A stretch of 64,000 bases of DNA, taken from assembly GCA_951812725.1 (NCBI GenBank), contig OX638330.1, positions 5,435,405 to 5,499,404 of the forward strand. Direction: 5' to 3'. Below are positions 1 to 9,065 of this stretch, piece by piece. Position numbers and translations under genes: made by a program. The stretch's first letter is position 1. Every line of letters begins with the position of its first letter. The stretch comes from an uncultured Caldilineaceae bacterium (GTDB lineage: Bacteria; Chloroflexota; Anaerolineae; Caldilineales; Caldilineaceae). The notes under the pieces are model-generated. The model had not been told where the DNA came from. It saw nothing but the letters and a program-made list of their open reading frames with translations, and ran no database searches.

Positions 1-1
1 G

Positions 2-850
2 TTAAGAGCGCTGGCGGGTTTCGCTAGCTCACTTAAGGTAAAGTACCAGGATATCGAAGTTGGGATTGACGCCGACCCTGAACCGGGCCTGGCGGACAAT
101 GGCGACCTGGGAATAGACCTGCAAGACCTTCTTGAGGCTGTGGGCGTTGCGGCTAAGGCGGATAACAGTTGCGTCGCCCTTTTTATCGATGAACTCCAGT
201 ATGTCGAAAAAGAGCAACTGGCCGCTCTGATAACTGCCCTGCATCGCGATGCCCAGAGGCGGTTGCCCGTGACGATGGTGGGAGCCGGTCTACCGCAGCT
301 CAGAGGCGCAATGGGCAACGCCAAGTCTTATGCTGAAAGGCTCTTCGATTTCCCCGAAGTGGGGCCTCTGTCGTCCAGTGATGCCAGGATTGCTATTTCC
401 AAGCCTGCCCATGATGAGGGCGTGGAGATAGAAGCAGATGTTCTCGACGCCGTCGTCAATCGAACGCAAGGCTATCCCTACTTCTTGCAGGTCTGGGGGA
501 AACATCTTTGGGACGTAGCAGAAGATTCTCCGATCACGGAGGCGAACTTTATTCCTGCCTCGACCCGGGCCATAGCGGATCTTGACCAGAGTTTCTTCCT
601 TGTCCGGTTCGATAGGCTTACGCCTTCGGAGAAAAAATATTTGAGAGCAATGGCGGGATTGGGTGATGGCCCCCATCGGTCGGGTGACATCGCGCAAGTG
701 ATGGATCGCACCGTGACCTCGTTGGCCCCTACCCGCGCCCAGTTAATCAACAAAGGAATGATCTGGAGTCCTGGCCACGGCGACACCGCCTTCACCGTTC
801 CTATGTTCAACGAATTCATGCTGCGGACCGTCCCCGATCTGGATCTTTGA
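2..850 (+). CDS. AAA+ (Orc1/Cdc6-type) ATPase, C-terminal part
   Basis: The reading frame is open to the left edge of the window, so the start and the P-loop lie outside. What remains is about 280 residues. A Walker B segment (ALFIDELQYV) is followed by a sensor-1-like strand (VTMVGAGLPQ) and then a helical lid with RTQGYPYFLQVWG, a layout typical of stand-alone ATPases of the AAA_16/Orc1-like group. The C-terminal 100 residues look like a winged helix (SGDIAQVMDRTV, then an LINKGMIW segment). Such proteins usually accompany mobile or defence genes, and the next genes are a toxin-antitoxin pair. The substrate is unknown. The family call is firm; the function is not. Confidence 0.75.
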   Translation, partial: LRALAGFASSLKVKYQDIEVGIDADPEPGLADNGDLGIDLQDLLEAVGVAAKADNSCVALFIDELQYVEKEQLAALITALHRDAQRRLPVTMVGAGLPQLRGAMGNAKSYAERLFDFPEVGPLSSSDARIAISKPAHDEGVEIEADVLDAVVNRTQGYPYFLQVWGKHLWDVAEDSPITEANFIPASTRAIADLDQSFFLVRFDRLTPSEKKYLRAMAGLGDGPHRSGDIAQVMDRTVTSLAPTRAQLINKGMIWSPGHGDTAFTVPMFNEFMLRTVPDLDL

Positions 851-1768
851 TTCGGGCCGACGTTTGGTCTTGACGCAAAACATGTCTCGCAGAAATAGAG
901 GCCACAAAAAACCTCAAAAGAGTCAAAGTCATTTGCGTCTGCTGCCGATTGCCTGAATAGCGGTCTGCGGGAGCAAAGTGCGGCTGTTCCGCGCAAGGCC
1001 GTGCAGTTGCCCAGAAAATCCGGTACGCCTCTGGCGTTCTTCCTGGCCCGTCGCGTGACGTCGCGGATAGATCGGTCTGGTTTAACAGAGTAGTCAAGCT
1101 GAGTATATCTCGCACAGGCCTAAAGGCGCCCCGTTCTTGTTGAACTTTGAACGGTCTTTCACAAGTGCTGGCGGAATCTGGAGTGAGATCGGGGCCTCCT
1201 CAAATATGTCGCGCACTCGACAGTGCAGAAAAGCGCAGGCAGGAATTCCTGAAATCATGGTGCGATATTCAGGCAGGCAAGGAAGCCCAATAGATTCAAC
1301 CGTGAATCTGAAGTTGGACGCACCGCGCAACGCTTTGCCCTTAATTGCTCCTTGACTAAATCTATACTTGGCCTCTGAGACTGGCCGACCAACAGGCAAA
1401 GCAGAGTGCGTCCGCTCTGCTGCGGCAGACCGCTAATTGACGACATGACTCTCTGACCCTTGAATTGCCCTTGATGCACTTTGGCTTACGGTATGTCCCT
1501 ATGTTTGAACCACGAAGCCGGAAGAGCAGAGTTTATTTGACGTGCTGCAGCAGCCCACCGTATGTTAACCCGTCCCTTCCCCATTTGGCTGCCTCCACCT
1601 ACAGGGTGCACTTTTTGCTTTACGCCATGGCCCCAGTCCAGACTTTGGGGCAAAATCCCGAAGAGTCGCCAAGGGACGCCTGATCTGTGGCTGGAATGTG
1701 GGTGAAATGCCGCATCGCCGAAGGCAAGAGCTCGCGCTATGCTAACCACGCAAACACAGAGGCATATC
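851..1768. other. gene-poor stretch with one half of a direct-repeat pair
   Basis: No open frame here has protein-like composition. The right part (about 1375-1495) resembles 4055-4165 in the same orientation; see the repeat entries. I see no clear promoter or RNA gene. Confidence 0.4.
1375..1495 (+). repeat. left copy of diverged direct repeat flanking the DarT cassette
   Basis: The segment shares blocks with 4055-4165, notably the 14-mer CTCTGCTGCGGCAG and, about 45 bases further on, TGAATTGCCC versus TGAACTGCCC followed by GCACTT. The two copies bracket the DarT/NADAR/RAMA genes. Similarity is imperfect and I judged it by eye. Confidence 0.5.
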
Positions 1769-2467
1769 ATGTCCGATCATGTCCGGGAGTTTAGAGAGCA
1801 ACGGCGCGTGAAGGACATTAGATGGCTTGTTCGGGACCGCAAGATTGACGTGCTGTGCCACTTCACCCGGCTTGAAAACCTGATTGGTATTCTGCGCAAT
1901 GGCTTGCTGAGCCGGAGAACCCTTTATGAGCGTCATATGCGGTTTTACGCTGTCGATCACCATCGCTTGGACGGCTGTCCCGATGCCGTCTGTTTGAGCG
2001 TCGGTTTTCCAAATTACATGTTGTTCTATAGCAAGCGAGTGAACTATTTTAAGCAACAGCAGGTAACGCACTCTCAGTGGATTGTCTTGCTCTTGGATGT
2101 AAGAATTCTCTGGGAATTGGAGTGCGAATTCTGCCAGCGGAATGCAGCGAGTAACTTGGAGAGGGAAATTCCTCGGCGGGAGAGGCGAAAGCCGGAAGCC
2201 TTGGAGAAAATGTTCAGCGAATATGACGATGTCAGGCGCTTTGATCTGAATATACCTCGCAGCTTCCCTACGCATCCACAAGCGGAGGTGTTGGCCTTTG
2301 GGCCAATACCTGCAGTTTACATCAGACAAGTGCATTTTTTTGACTACTTTACCTTTTCAAAATACCAAGACCGTGTGCGCTCGTTGACAGCAGCCGGCGT
2401 TTTCCACAAGACCGATTATTTCAGTGCAAGGAAGGACCATAGGTTCTGGAGTGGCAAATCGACGTGA
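1769..2467 (+). CDS. darT: DarT-type ADP-ribosyltransferase toxin (DUF4433, DarT1-like)
   Basis: The 232-residue protein matches the DarT family, toxins that use NAD+ to ADP-ribosylate bases in DNA and so block replication. The NAD-binding entry motif is LCHFTRLENL with His31. The substrate loop region CLSVGFPNYMLFYSKR follows. The late QAEVL motif supplies the expected catalytic glutamate (Glu173). I chose ATG 1769 because AGAGG lies just upstream; an in-frame ATG at 1739 would add ten residues. A matching NADAR antitoxin begins 77 bases downstream. DarT1-type enzymes paired with NADAR are known to modify guanine rather than thymine, so guanine is the likely target here. GC content is visibly lower than in the core genes, consistent with transfer. 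Confidence 0.85.
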   Translation: MSDHVREFREQRRVKDIRWLVRDRKIDVLCHFTRLENLIGILRNGLLSRRTLYERHMRFYAVDHHRLDGCPDAVCLSVGFPNYMLFYSKRVNYFKQQQVTHSQWIVLLLDVRILWELECEFCQRNAASNLEREIPRRERRKPEALEKMFSEYDDVRRFDLNIPRSFPTHPQAEVLAFGPIPAVYIRQVHFFDYFTFSKYQDRVRSLTAAGVFHKTDYFSARKDHRFWSGKST

Positions 2468-2544
2468 GAGTACTTAGGCAGCAGCATCATATGTCGCTCG
2501 ACCTGCGATCTTGACAATAATGAAAGCGGCAATTTGGAGACAAA

Positions 2545-3279
2545 ATGGCAATACGCCCTGTTTTCATCCCTGATGCGAGTGGATCTCCTTTCGTCAGATC
2601 CATTGACATCGAGTTTCAATGGTTCGCTGGCTTCTCGCAATCGCAAACGCGAAAGTCTATCGCCTCTCTGCACGAAGCTGCCAAAAAAATGGAGATTCAC
2701 CCAATTCTGGAGATATCCAGAAAGTCGACGTCGCCCTTGGGAGTCTCTCTGAGTGCATTCGAACTCTCACTAAGTAGTCAGGGTTCAAAAACAATCAGCG
2801 TTGAATGTGCCTATCAAGGGAGCAAGGTGTTTGAGGGCGGTGGCCCCTTTCACGATCTCTATACAGTCTCTAGCCGGGAAGCCAAGACCGACCCCAGGCT
2901 GCGTAACTCGGGAGAGGTGATTGAATTCGACTTCTTGGGTGAAAGATTCTCAACTAAGCCTCAAACTGCATTCTATAACTGGCTCTATATAACTGCGCTC
3001 AGTCAACGGGAACCCACTGTACTGCAGGAACTGAAGCGGTACAGTGGGTTTTCGGACATTGCTTTCAATCCAAAACGCTCGATAAACTGCCAGGCACGTG
3101 CTGTGGCCGTTTACGTCGCCCTGAACAGTTCTGTACCAAACGTGCTGCAAACTCTGGGCGATTGGGATTCATACATGGAGATAATGACAGGCGCGAAGAA
3201 GCGTTCATCAGATGAACGAGCCCGGCGCCAACTCAATCTGCCATTTGAAGACGGACCCGATGCGCACCCGCCGCCATAG
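2545..3279 (+). CDS. DarT1-associated NADAR antitoxin
   Basis: The 244-residue protein begins MAIRPVFIPD and carries the hallmark segments of the DarT1-associated NADAR family: QWFAGFSQSQTRKSIASLHE, EISRKSTSPLG, the core YQGSKVFEGGGPFHDLY, AFYNWLYI, and FNPKRSINCQARA near the end. NADAR domains hydrolyse N-glycosidic ADP-ribose from guanine. The protein therefore most likely reverses the damage made by the DarT just upstream, forming a two-gene toxin-antitoxin or phage-defence module. Family length is normal, and I see no frameshift. Confidence 0.88.
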   Translation: MAIRPVFIPDASGSPFVRSIDIEFQWFAGFSQSQTRKSIASLHEAAKKMEIHPILEISRKSTSPLGVSLSAFELSLSSQGSKTISVECAYQGSKVFEGGGPFHDLYTVSSREAKTDPRLRNSGEVIEFDFLGERFSTKPQTAFYNWLYITALSQREPTVLQELKRYSGFSDIAFNPKRSINCQARAVAVYVALNSSVPNVLQTLGDWDSYMEIMTGAKKRSSDERARRQLNLPFEDGPDAHPPP

Positions 3280-3538
3280 AAACGGTTGCACTGTCGTCAG
3301 CAAGACTGACTACGAGGCCTGGGGATGATTCACCAGTCTTGCCCCTCCCGTTCAATGGCTCCTTGTCTGGGGTGCTGAGAGCCAGAAGTCGAAGGGATAG
3401 GATCTTCCAAGAGTCATGCCATTCATTGACTGACCCAAGACCCCGGCCCGGCCTGCTATGCCCTCCTCGTATCGACGGTGGCGATAACGGCTGGGTTTCC
3501 TGTACTCTTGAACAACCCACCAGGAGGGAGGGAGTATG
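3280..3538. other. intergenic region between antitoxin and RAMA-like gene
   Basis: About 255 bases without a supported gene. A strong ribosome-binding site (GGAGGGAGGGAG) sits at its right end, just before ATG 3539. Confidence 0.4.
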
Positions 3539-3826
3539 ATGATTAGACCGCCAATAAACCTTGAATATATAGGTGTGCCGGTAGGTACCATTCTGACGCT
3601 GGCCGACAAGGACCGTGTTTCGGTTGTCGTAGTCCAGCAGTATCCCCCCAGAGTTGCCTATGAGGAACAGGTTCTCTCACTGAATCAGGCTGCCAAACGA
3701 GCTTACGACACACCTGATGATGAGACGATTCAGGCTACGCTCTACTGGCGGTATGAGGGGGAGTCTCTCTGGGACCACAGGATGCGATTCGAGAAACATC
3801 ATAACAGCCGATTTCAGGACTTGTGA
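3539..3826 (+). CDS. small protein resembling a RAMA/DUF4357-type domain
   Basis: About 95 residues. The order of motifs is GTILTLADKD, a strand VSVVVVQQYPPRVAY, LSLNQAAKRAYD, then YWRYEGESLWDHR. That pattern (G-x-L entry strand, L-S-x-A-A helix, W-x-Y-E-G-x-x-L ending) matches the RAMA-type domain seen as a C-terminal module on restriction enzymes, methylases and other nucleic-acid enzymes. Here it stands alone. It follows the DarT/NADAR pair, has its own GGAGGGAGG Shine-Dalgarno site, and may be a third component or a separate small defence gene. The family assignment is by pattern memory only. The ATG at 3536 directly before it is an alternative start. Confidence 0.5.
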   Translation: MIRPPINLEYIGVPVGTILTLADKDRVSVVVVQQYPPRVAYEEQVLSLNQAAKRAYDTPDDETIQATLYWRYEGESLWDHRMRFEKHHNSRFQDL

Positions 3827-4381
3827 AAGAAGGAAAAATCGACACGGCTCCGGAAAAGCTGCACCTTCTCACTGAAGATGTTTTCGAGCCGGTTTTTCCT
3901 TCCCGCTGCGATTTGCCTCGCGATCGCCGATTCTCTTTACTGGTTCACGAACACACGCCTTTCTGCCATTTAGGTCGTGTTCTCTGCCTGGCCCAGCCGA
4001 TACGTGGACGGGTCAGAACTCAAATGCGAACCCCCAACTCCCCAATTATAGCTGGCTCCAACGACTTGACCGCGAGATGGGCAAAACGGAGTGCTTTCGC
4101 TCTGCTGCGGCAGGTCGCCGTGAGGCCGAGCCACCCCTTGGCCCCTGAACTGCCCCTCCACGCACTTGTCGAGCAGCTCTATCAGGCACCTGACCAATTA
4201 TACGGTTTCTGTACTTTCTGCATACGTCTGCTATACGCTAAGTCTGTGAACTGCCTACGATTTGCCTATGATCCATCTGCGGACTACCTCCGATCCGCTT
4301 TCTCTGTTACGCTTGCCAAGTCAGCTGGAAAGAAAAAGCCCTGGAGGACGCAGTCGTCCCTCCTGGGCGGGGAACCTTCCC
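3827..4381. other. gene-poor stretch, right copy of the direct repeat
   Basis: The open frame 3823-4401 has no family features and an erratic composition. I read this stretch as non-coding. It contains the second copy of the flanking repeat. Confidence 0.4.
4055..4165 (+). repeat. right copy of diverged direct repeat flanking the DarT cassette
   Basis: Same orientation as 1375-1495, sharing CTCTGCTGCGGCAG and CTGAACTGCCC...GCACTT. It lies about 230 bases after the RAMA-like gene. It could be an old attachment-type repeat or a dispersed intergenic repeat. Confidence 0.45.
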
Positions 4382-5044
4382 TTGCAGATCACACGATTTG
4401 AGTACGGTTCGCCCCACGCGCCCTCGTCCCTTCGCCCCTGCACCGAATCCGCAGGAGGTTCCGCCATCACTCTCATTGGCGACCAAACCCTCCTTGACCG
4501 TCAACCTATTGCCCTCTTCTGCTCAGTCAAATGTCCCGGCGACATCATCCTCAAAAGCTACGACCTCGCCCGCGCCCTGCGCGTCTACCCCATCACCCTC
4601 ATCGGCGGCTTCCAGTCCCCCATCGAAAAAGAGTTCCTCGAACTCCTCCTGCGCCGGCCCGCAACCCAACCCGGCCGTGCCGCGCCCCTGCTGCCATCCG
4701 TGATAATCTGCCCCGCCCGCGGCCTCGCCAACATGCGTATCCCCCGCCCCTGGCGCGATCCTCTCGCCGCCGGCCGCCTCCTGCTCCTCTCCACCTTCCC
4801 CGACAGCCTCCGCCGTCCCACCGCCGCCTCCGCCTCCCGCCGCAACGCCTGCGTCGCCACCCTTGCCCACCGCATCCTCATCCTCCACGCCGCACAGGGC
4901 GGCAAAACCGAAGCGCTCTGCCGGCAGGCCCTTGCCGCCGCCAAGCCCGTCTACACCCTCCCCTCCCCCCACAACGCCCACCTCATCGCTCTCGGCGCCC
5001 AGCCCGTCCTCCCGGACGACCCCTCCGCCCTCGTGCCCGCCTGA
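4382..5044 (+). CDS. DprA/Smf-like Rossmann-fold protein
   Basis: The protein resembles the DNA-processing DprA/Smf superfamily: AITLIGDQTLLD, ALFCSVKCPGDIILKSYDLA, the IGGFQSPIEKEFL loop, ICPARGL, RRNACVATLAHRILILHAA, and GKTEALCRQALAAAKPVYTL. It is a short stand-alone Rossmann form of about 220 residues without the SAM and winged-helix ends of true DprA. It may bind nucleotides or DNA. The start is uncertain: an ATG at 4262 is in frame but the extra residues look non-coding, and TTG 4382 is the best later start. Third codon positions are mostly C, as in the core genes. Confidence 0.65.
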   Translation: MQITRFEYGSPHAPSSLRPCTESAGGSAITLIGDQTLLDRQPIALFCSVKCPGDIILKSYDLARALRVYPITLIGGFQSPIEKEFLELLLRRPATQPGRAAPLLPSVIICPARGLANMRIPRPWRDPLAAGRLLLLSTFPDSLRRPTAASASRRNACVATLAHRILILHAAQGGKTEALCRQALAAAKPVYTLPSPHNAHLIALGAQPVLPDDPSALVPA

Positions 5045-6246
5045 GCCAGGCCGCCTGCCCATCCCAACCCCATCATTCCATACGCGAATCAGTGGTTAGC
5101 TTGGGCCGAAAAAATGGACTGCAAGCCAAGGTGTACAATCGAGCGACCTACCAACCCGTGGAGGGGCAACCTGAGAGTCAAGACACGGCGGCGACACACG
5201 GTAGTCTGGAAGTTCCGGCTTACGCTGGAAACGCTTGAACGCAGGAAGACACTTAGCCGGTTGTCTGGTGGACACGACATTCATGCCAATCTGAAGCGGG
5301 CCTGGAATCGACAACGGTTGGAATACAGTTCTTAAGCCATCTAGAACCATGAAAGGTTGAATCTAAGTCCCGACTGGTGCACTCCCGCAGAAGAGCGCAA
5401 CGCCTCCGTCTGGATGCACCTTATCTTTCCCGTTTCGCAGTCTACCGATTAGGGCCAGCCATGCCCCGGAAACGCCAGCCAAGTGCTAACTTCTATCCCC
5501 TTAGCATTCCTCCAAATCACATCTCTATTCCTGGCGAGTCCGCCGCAGTCCTCGCCACCGTCTAAGCCGGCCGCGCCGGAGAATGCCAGGAACGCGTCAA
5601 CACAACCGGCCGGCCGTCAAAAGACAGGATCTGCGCGGGCTCGCGCCCTTGCTCAAAGCAATAGTCTATTTGGACAAAAAGCCTGGATCCACCCCCAAAC
5701 CGCACCCAGAACATGCCTTCAAGCGGACAAAGCGGACATATTTATGAAAGAATTCAGAAAAATACCCCGTTCTGTCCCCACATTCCCCTTCACGAACGAT
5801 CTGCCAACCAGGCCCTGGACATTTCCGTCGTCTTCGACCAATACCTCGTGCGCGGGCATACGTGTAGGGTGCCCCTTGTAGATGCCCTCGCTTGTCGATG
5901 CCTTCTGGCAGGCGGTAGCACCGTCTACCCTCCCCCGCGGCCGCCGAACCGTAACCACGAACTCCTGTCCTTCCAAGTAACCCTGAACGCCCTGTCAACA
6001 CAACATATGCATGTCATCCTGACCACATACACAACATACAGTATGATGACTTGACAGACTCCGAGATGTCGATTACAATGGCTAGAACATGTATTCTCTG
6101 GCCTCGTACGGCTTCTCGGCCCGTCCTTCGCGACCTGCCAGCCCGTCGTAGCGCAAAAGATGGCAAGAGTATGCCCAGGCCTTCACTATCCTTGCCGCCG
6201 CAACATCTGAACAACGCAGCAGCGGCTATAGACAGAAAGGAACCAC
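5045..6246. other. 1.2 kb without a supported gene
   Basis: Only short, low-quality frames occur on both strands. Near the right end is a strong promoter serving the next gene (6051-6079). I recognise no RNA family. Confidence 0.45.
6051..6079 (+). promoter_or_regulatory. sigma70-type promoter, TTGACA-17-TACAAT
   Basis: A consensus -35 box TTGACA (6051-6056), a 17-base spacer and TACAAT (6074-6079) lie about 165 bases before the next start codon. This gives an unusually long leader for such a plain gene. Confidence 0.6.
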
Positions 6247-7236
6247 ATGCCCAAAACACTTTGTAAAGGTGTCAAAATGGATGGATCCCCCTGTCAGGGA
6301 CAAGGACAGGAAAAATACGATGGCTACTGTATCGCCCACGCCCCTAAGGAAATAACCGGCGAATGGCGCACGCGCGGCGGCAAGAACTCCTCCAATGAAG
6401 CCAGGTCCCGCAAACACTTTCCCGAGCCATTTGACGGCATAATCCAGGAGCTTCGCCAGGGGCTGTCCGAAGTGCGGGAAGGAAAACTCAGTCCCTCTCA
6501 ACTCAACGCCATGTGCAACAGTGCGAGAGCGATAGCCCAACTTGTCAACCTTTCCAACGAGGAAATCGAGCTGATTCGCACCCAGGAAATCGAAGCCGCC
6601 GCCTTGGAACTCGCCGGCGCACACGGCGATCTCGCCATCCTCAAAGCCGCCGCCCATATCTCCGCCGAGCATGAACGCTACCGCGCCGAATCCCTCATCA
6701 AGCAAGGTCTCGTCGTCCCGGAACCGGCAAGAGATTCTGATTCCGCCCCACGTTCCCAACTCGTGCTCACCGACGCCGGCAGACGGCGCTTCGGCCTCCA
6801 GAAACTCACCGGCTACACGCAGGAGGACTTCGACCAAATTAAAGCTTTCTTCAATCGTCCTGAAATTAGCTTGGATAAATGGGCCGCCGCAGATCAACTC
6901 TTGTCCGCAATGTGCACTTCCATCGATGATGCCATAGCCGACCTCGAACGCGGGCCCACCCCCGTGCGCGACCCCTTGACCGGCGAGGTCCTCACCGAAC
7001 CGCCCGCCGGTGTGAAAATCGGCCCCGTCAACGCCGAAGGTGACATCAATACCGAAGCGGCCCTTGAAATTCTGAAGAAACAGCGTCAAAAAGCCGGGCT
7101 GTTGACCCGCATACTCGAATACAGACATAGGGTAGAACTGAGTGACTTGCGCCCGCCCCCAATGACAGCGGAGGAGGTGGGAGAACAACAGGAGGATGAG
7201 GCGACAAAGGAGAAAAAAGATGAGAAGGAAGAATAG
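6247..7236 (+). CDS. hypothetical protein with N-terminal Cys/His knuckle
   Basis: About 329 residues, not assigned. The first 31 residues hold a C-x(10)-C...C-x2-H pattern (CKGVKMDGSPCQG, then YCIAHAP) like small zinc ribbons of the DUF5763 type. Then comes GGKNSSNEARSRK, a basic linker, and long amphipathic helices. The C-terminus is very rich in Glu and Lys. The domain order (zinc knuckle, RGGKN motif, helical scaffold) recalls phage small-terminase-like or scaffold-associated hypothetical proteins, but I cannot name a function. It has its own strong promoter and no close operon partner. Confidence 0.7.
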   Translation: MPKTLCKGVKMDGSPCQGQGQEKYDGYCIAHAPKEITGEWRTRGGKNSSNEARSRKHFPEPFDGIIQELRQGLSEVREGKLSPSQLNAMCNSARAIAQLVNLSNEEIELIRTQEIEAAALELAGAHGDLAILKAAAHISAEHERYRAESLIKQGLVVPEPARDSDSAPRSQLVLTDAGRRRFGLQKLTGYTQEDFDQIKAFFNRPEISLDKWAAADQLLSAMCTSIDDAIADLERGPTPVRDPLTGEVLTEPPAGVKIGPVNAEGDINTEAALEILKKQRQKAGLLTRILEYRHRVELSDLRPPPMTAEEVGEQQEDEATKEKKDEKEE

Positions 7237-7757
7237 GGATGACTCTCCCGCTCAAAGCGACACAATTATTTCTAATAAATAGTATTTCATTTTATGATGG
7301 CTTGGACCCGCGCTTGAACGGTACGGCACTCCCCATCGACGGCTGTTCCTTCGGCCCCCTGAATCCCCCATTGGCCGCCATTCGCCCGCCGAATTTTTCT
7401 CGCCAAACGCTCGTGAACGCTCGTAAACGCTCGTCCAACACTCGTACGAGCGTTCGTGTGTTAACTCGTCCGCCAGCAACGCCCCAACCCTCCCGATCCC
7501 CGGCCCCCTCCCCTTTCACAAACGGTCCCTTCATTCCACCAACTGCAGTTCAGACAACCGCTTGTACACTTTCATGTTAGTGCCCCGCCAATACCCAATA
7601 ACCGAATGCACGAATTCAGCGCCTCCCGGTGTATGCGCGGGGTTACGATCCTCTGTCATCTGACCTCTAGCCCTCAATTCGCTGCCGTTTGCCACCCCCG
7701 CCGCAATCAAGTACAATTGTCCCAAACGCATACTGTCCCGTTCAGGAGAACGCCCAT
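7237..7757. other. intergenic region with an ACGCTCGT repeat
   Basis: No supported gene. At 7405-7460 are several copies of (A)ACGCTCGT, which match in inverted orientation the 129-bp tandem repeats at 37.99-38.5 kb. A ribosome-binding site AGGAGA (7744-7749) lies at its right end. Confidence 0.5.
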
Positions 7758-8963
7758 TTGTCGTTTCGCCCCTTTTCCTTAGGCGATGCCCTGCTTCTAC
7801 AGCGCCTGCGCAACGTCTCCACGCCTCTCCAGATTGAGCGCATCCTGCTGGAATCGATTTCGCCTGTGCGTACCGCACTCCGCTCACGCTTTCCCTGGTA
7901 TCGCCACAGCTCCTTCACCTACGTGCTGCGCCAGGAAGAAAACGGCCTCGCCCGCGAAGGACTGATCCAGTTGCGCATCCGCCCCCACGCACACGAAGCC
8001 GACGTCACCCTGCTCTCTCCTGCCCTCGACGCACCCCAGGGCCATCCCGCCATCTGGCAAAAACTGCTCACCTACAGCGCCAAAAATATCTTCACCAAAA
8101 ACGTCTGCCGCCTCTTTAGCGACCTGCCCGACCAGCCCCTGCTCGTCAATACCTTCAGACAGGCCGGCTTCGTGCCCCTCACCCAGGTCACCATCTGGCG
8201 GCTCGACAGCGCCCAGCTCGCCCCGTCCGATCCGAACGTGAGGCCCCAGCGTGCCGCCGACGCACCCGACCTCGAACAGCTCTACCAGCGCATTACACCC
8301 AAGCCCGTCCAGCAACTGGAGATGGGCATGGCGCCCAACACTCCTGAAGAGGACAGCATCCCGCCCATCCTCGCCAACCCGCACCACGTCCACATGTCCC
8401 GCTACGTGCTCGACAACGACCCCGGCCCCGGCCTCGCCGGCGCCGTCCAAATCCTGTGGGGCAAACGCAGCGCCTGGATCCGCCTCTGGGTCGACACCAA
8501 CAATCCCGACCCGCACAACGCCCGCCTGCTCCTTAACTTCGCCCTGCAGCGCATCGACGAAGCGCCCCACGTCTCCCGCGCCTACATCGGCGTGCGCGCC
8601 TACCAGACCGGCCTCAACGCCCACCTGAACGATCACGGCTTCGCACCCTTCACCGACAGAATGCTCATGGTGCGCAACATCCTCCAGTGGCAGCGCCGCA
8701 CCGTTGACCACCGCATGCCCGCCCTCGAAGCGGTCCAGGAGGCCGTCCCCGGCTCCCTTGCCATGCCCAAGTTTGAATGCTGCCGACTCCAACTGCCGGA
8801 CTTTGGCGGCGTTCAAACAGAGCGCCGGCCGTTCCATCCGTCCGACACGCAGCGGCAATCAAACGCAGACGGCTTGCAGTATGCCGAAGCATGCGCCCAC
8901 CGGCGCCATCGCCCTGCGCCCACCCGCCCCGCCGCCGCACACCGCACCCGCGGGAGGCACTGA
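7758..8963 (+). CDS. tandem GNAT-like acetyltransferase
   Basis: Two GNAT-like halves. The first is about residues 1-165, with a RQAGFVPLTQVTIWRL ending typical of the GNAT beta6-beta7 strands. The second is about 170-325, containing RLWVDTNNP, then LLLNFALQRI, then LNDHGFAPFTDRMLMVRN. The acyl-CoA loop is degenerate in both halves, so activity is uncertain. I chose TTG 7758 because AGGAGA sits eight bases upstream; ATG 7689 would add 23 residues of poor composition. The last 80 residues are Arg/Pro/His-rich and look like read-through of non-conserved sequence. Confidence 0.6.
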   Translation: MSFRPFSLGDALLLQRLRNVSTPLQIERILLESISPVRTALRSRFPWYRHSSFTYVLRQEENGLAREGLIQLRIRPHAHEADVTLLSPALDAPQGHPAIWQKLLTYSAKNIFTKNVCRLFSDLPDQPLLVNTFRQAGFVPLTQVTIWRLDSAQLAPSDPNVRPQRAADAPDLEQLYQRITPKPVQQLEMGMAPNTPEEDSIPPILANPHHVHMSRYVLDNDPGPGLAGAVQILWGKRSAWIRLWVDTNNPDPHNARLLLNFALQRIDEAPHVSRAYIGVRAYQTGLNAHLNDHGFAPFTDRMLMVRNILQWQRRTVDHRMPALEAVQEAVPGSLAMPKFECCRLQLPDFGGVQTERRPFHPSDTQRQSNADGLQYAEACAHRRHRPAPTRPAAAHRTRGRH

Positions 8964-9065
8964 CACCATCGTGACCCGTGACCTGCAAACAACCGTCCCA
9001 ACCAACCACCGCGCACACGCGGTGTCACTAAAAACCAAAAACCAAAAACTCAAAACTGCCCTACA

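Noticed and set aside
3823..4401. 192-codon + strand frame after the RAMA-like gene
   Set aside because: No similarity, no ribosome-binding site, and it crosses the flanking repeat.
4531..5238. Arg/Pro-rich frame overlapping the DprA-like gene
   Set aside because: Composition typical of a shifted frame in C-rich sequence.
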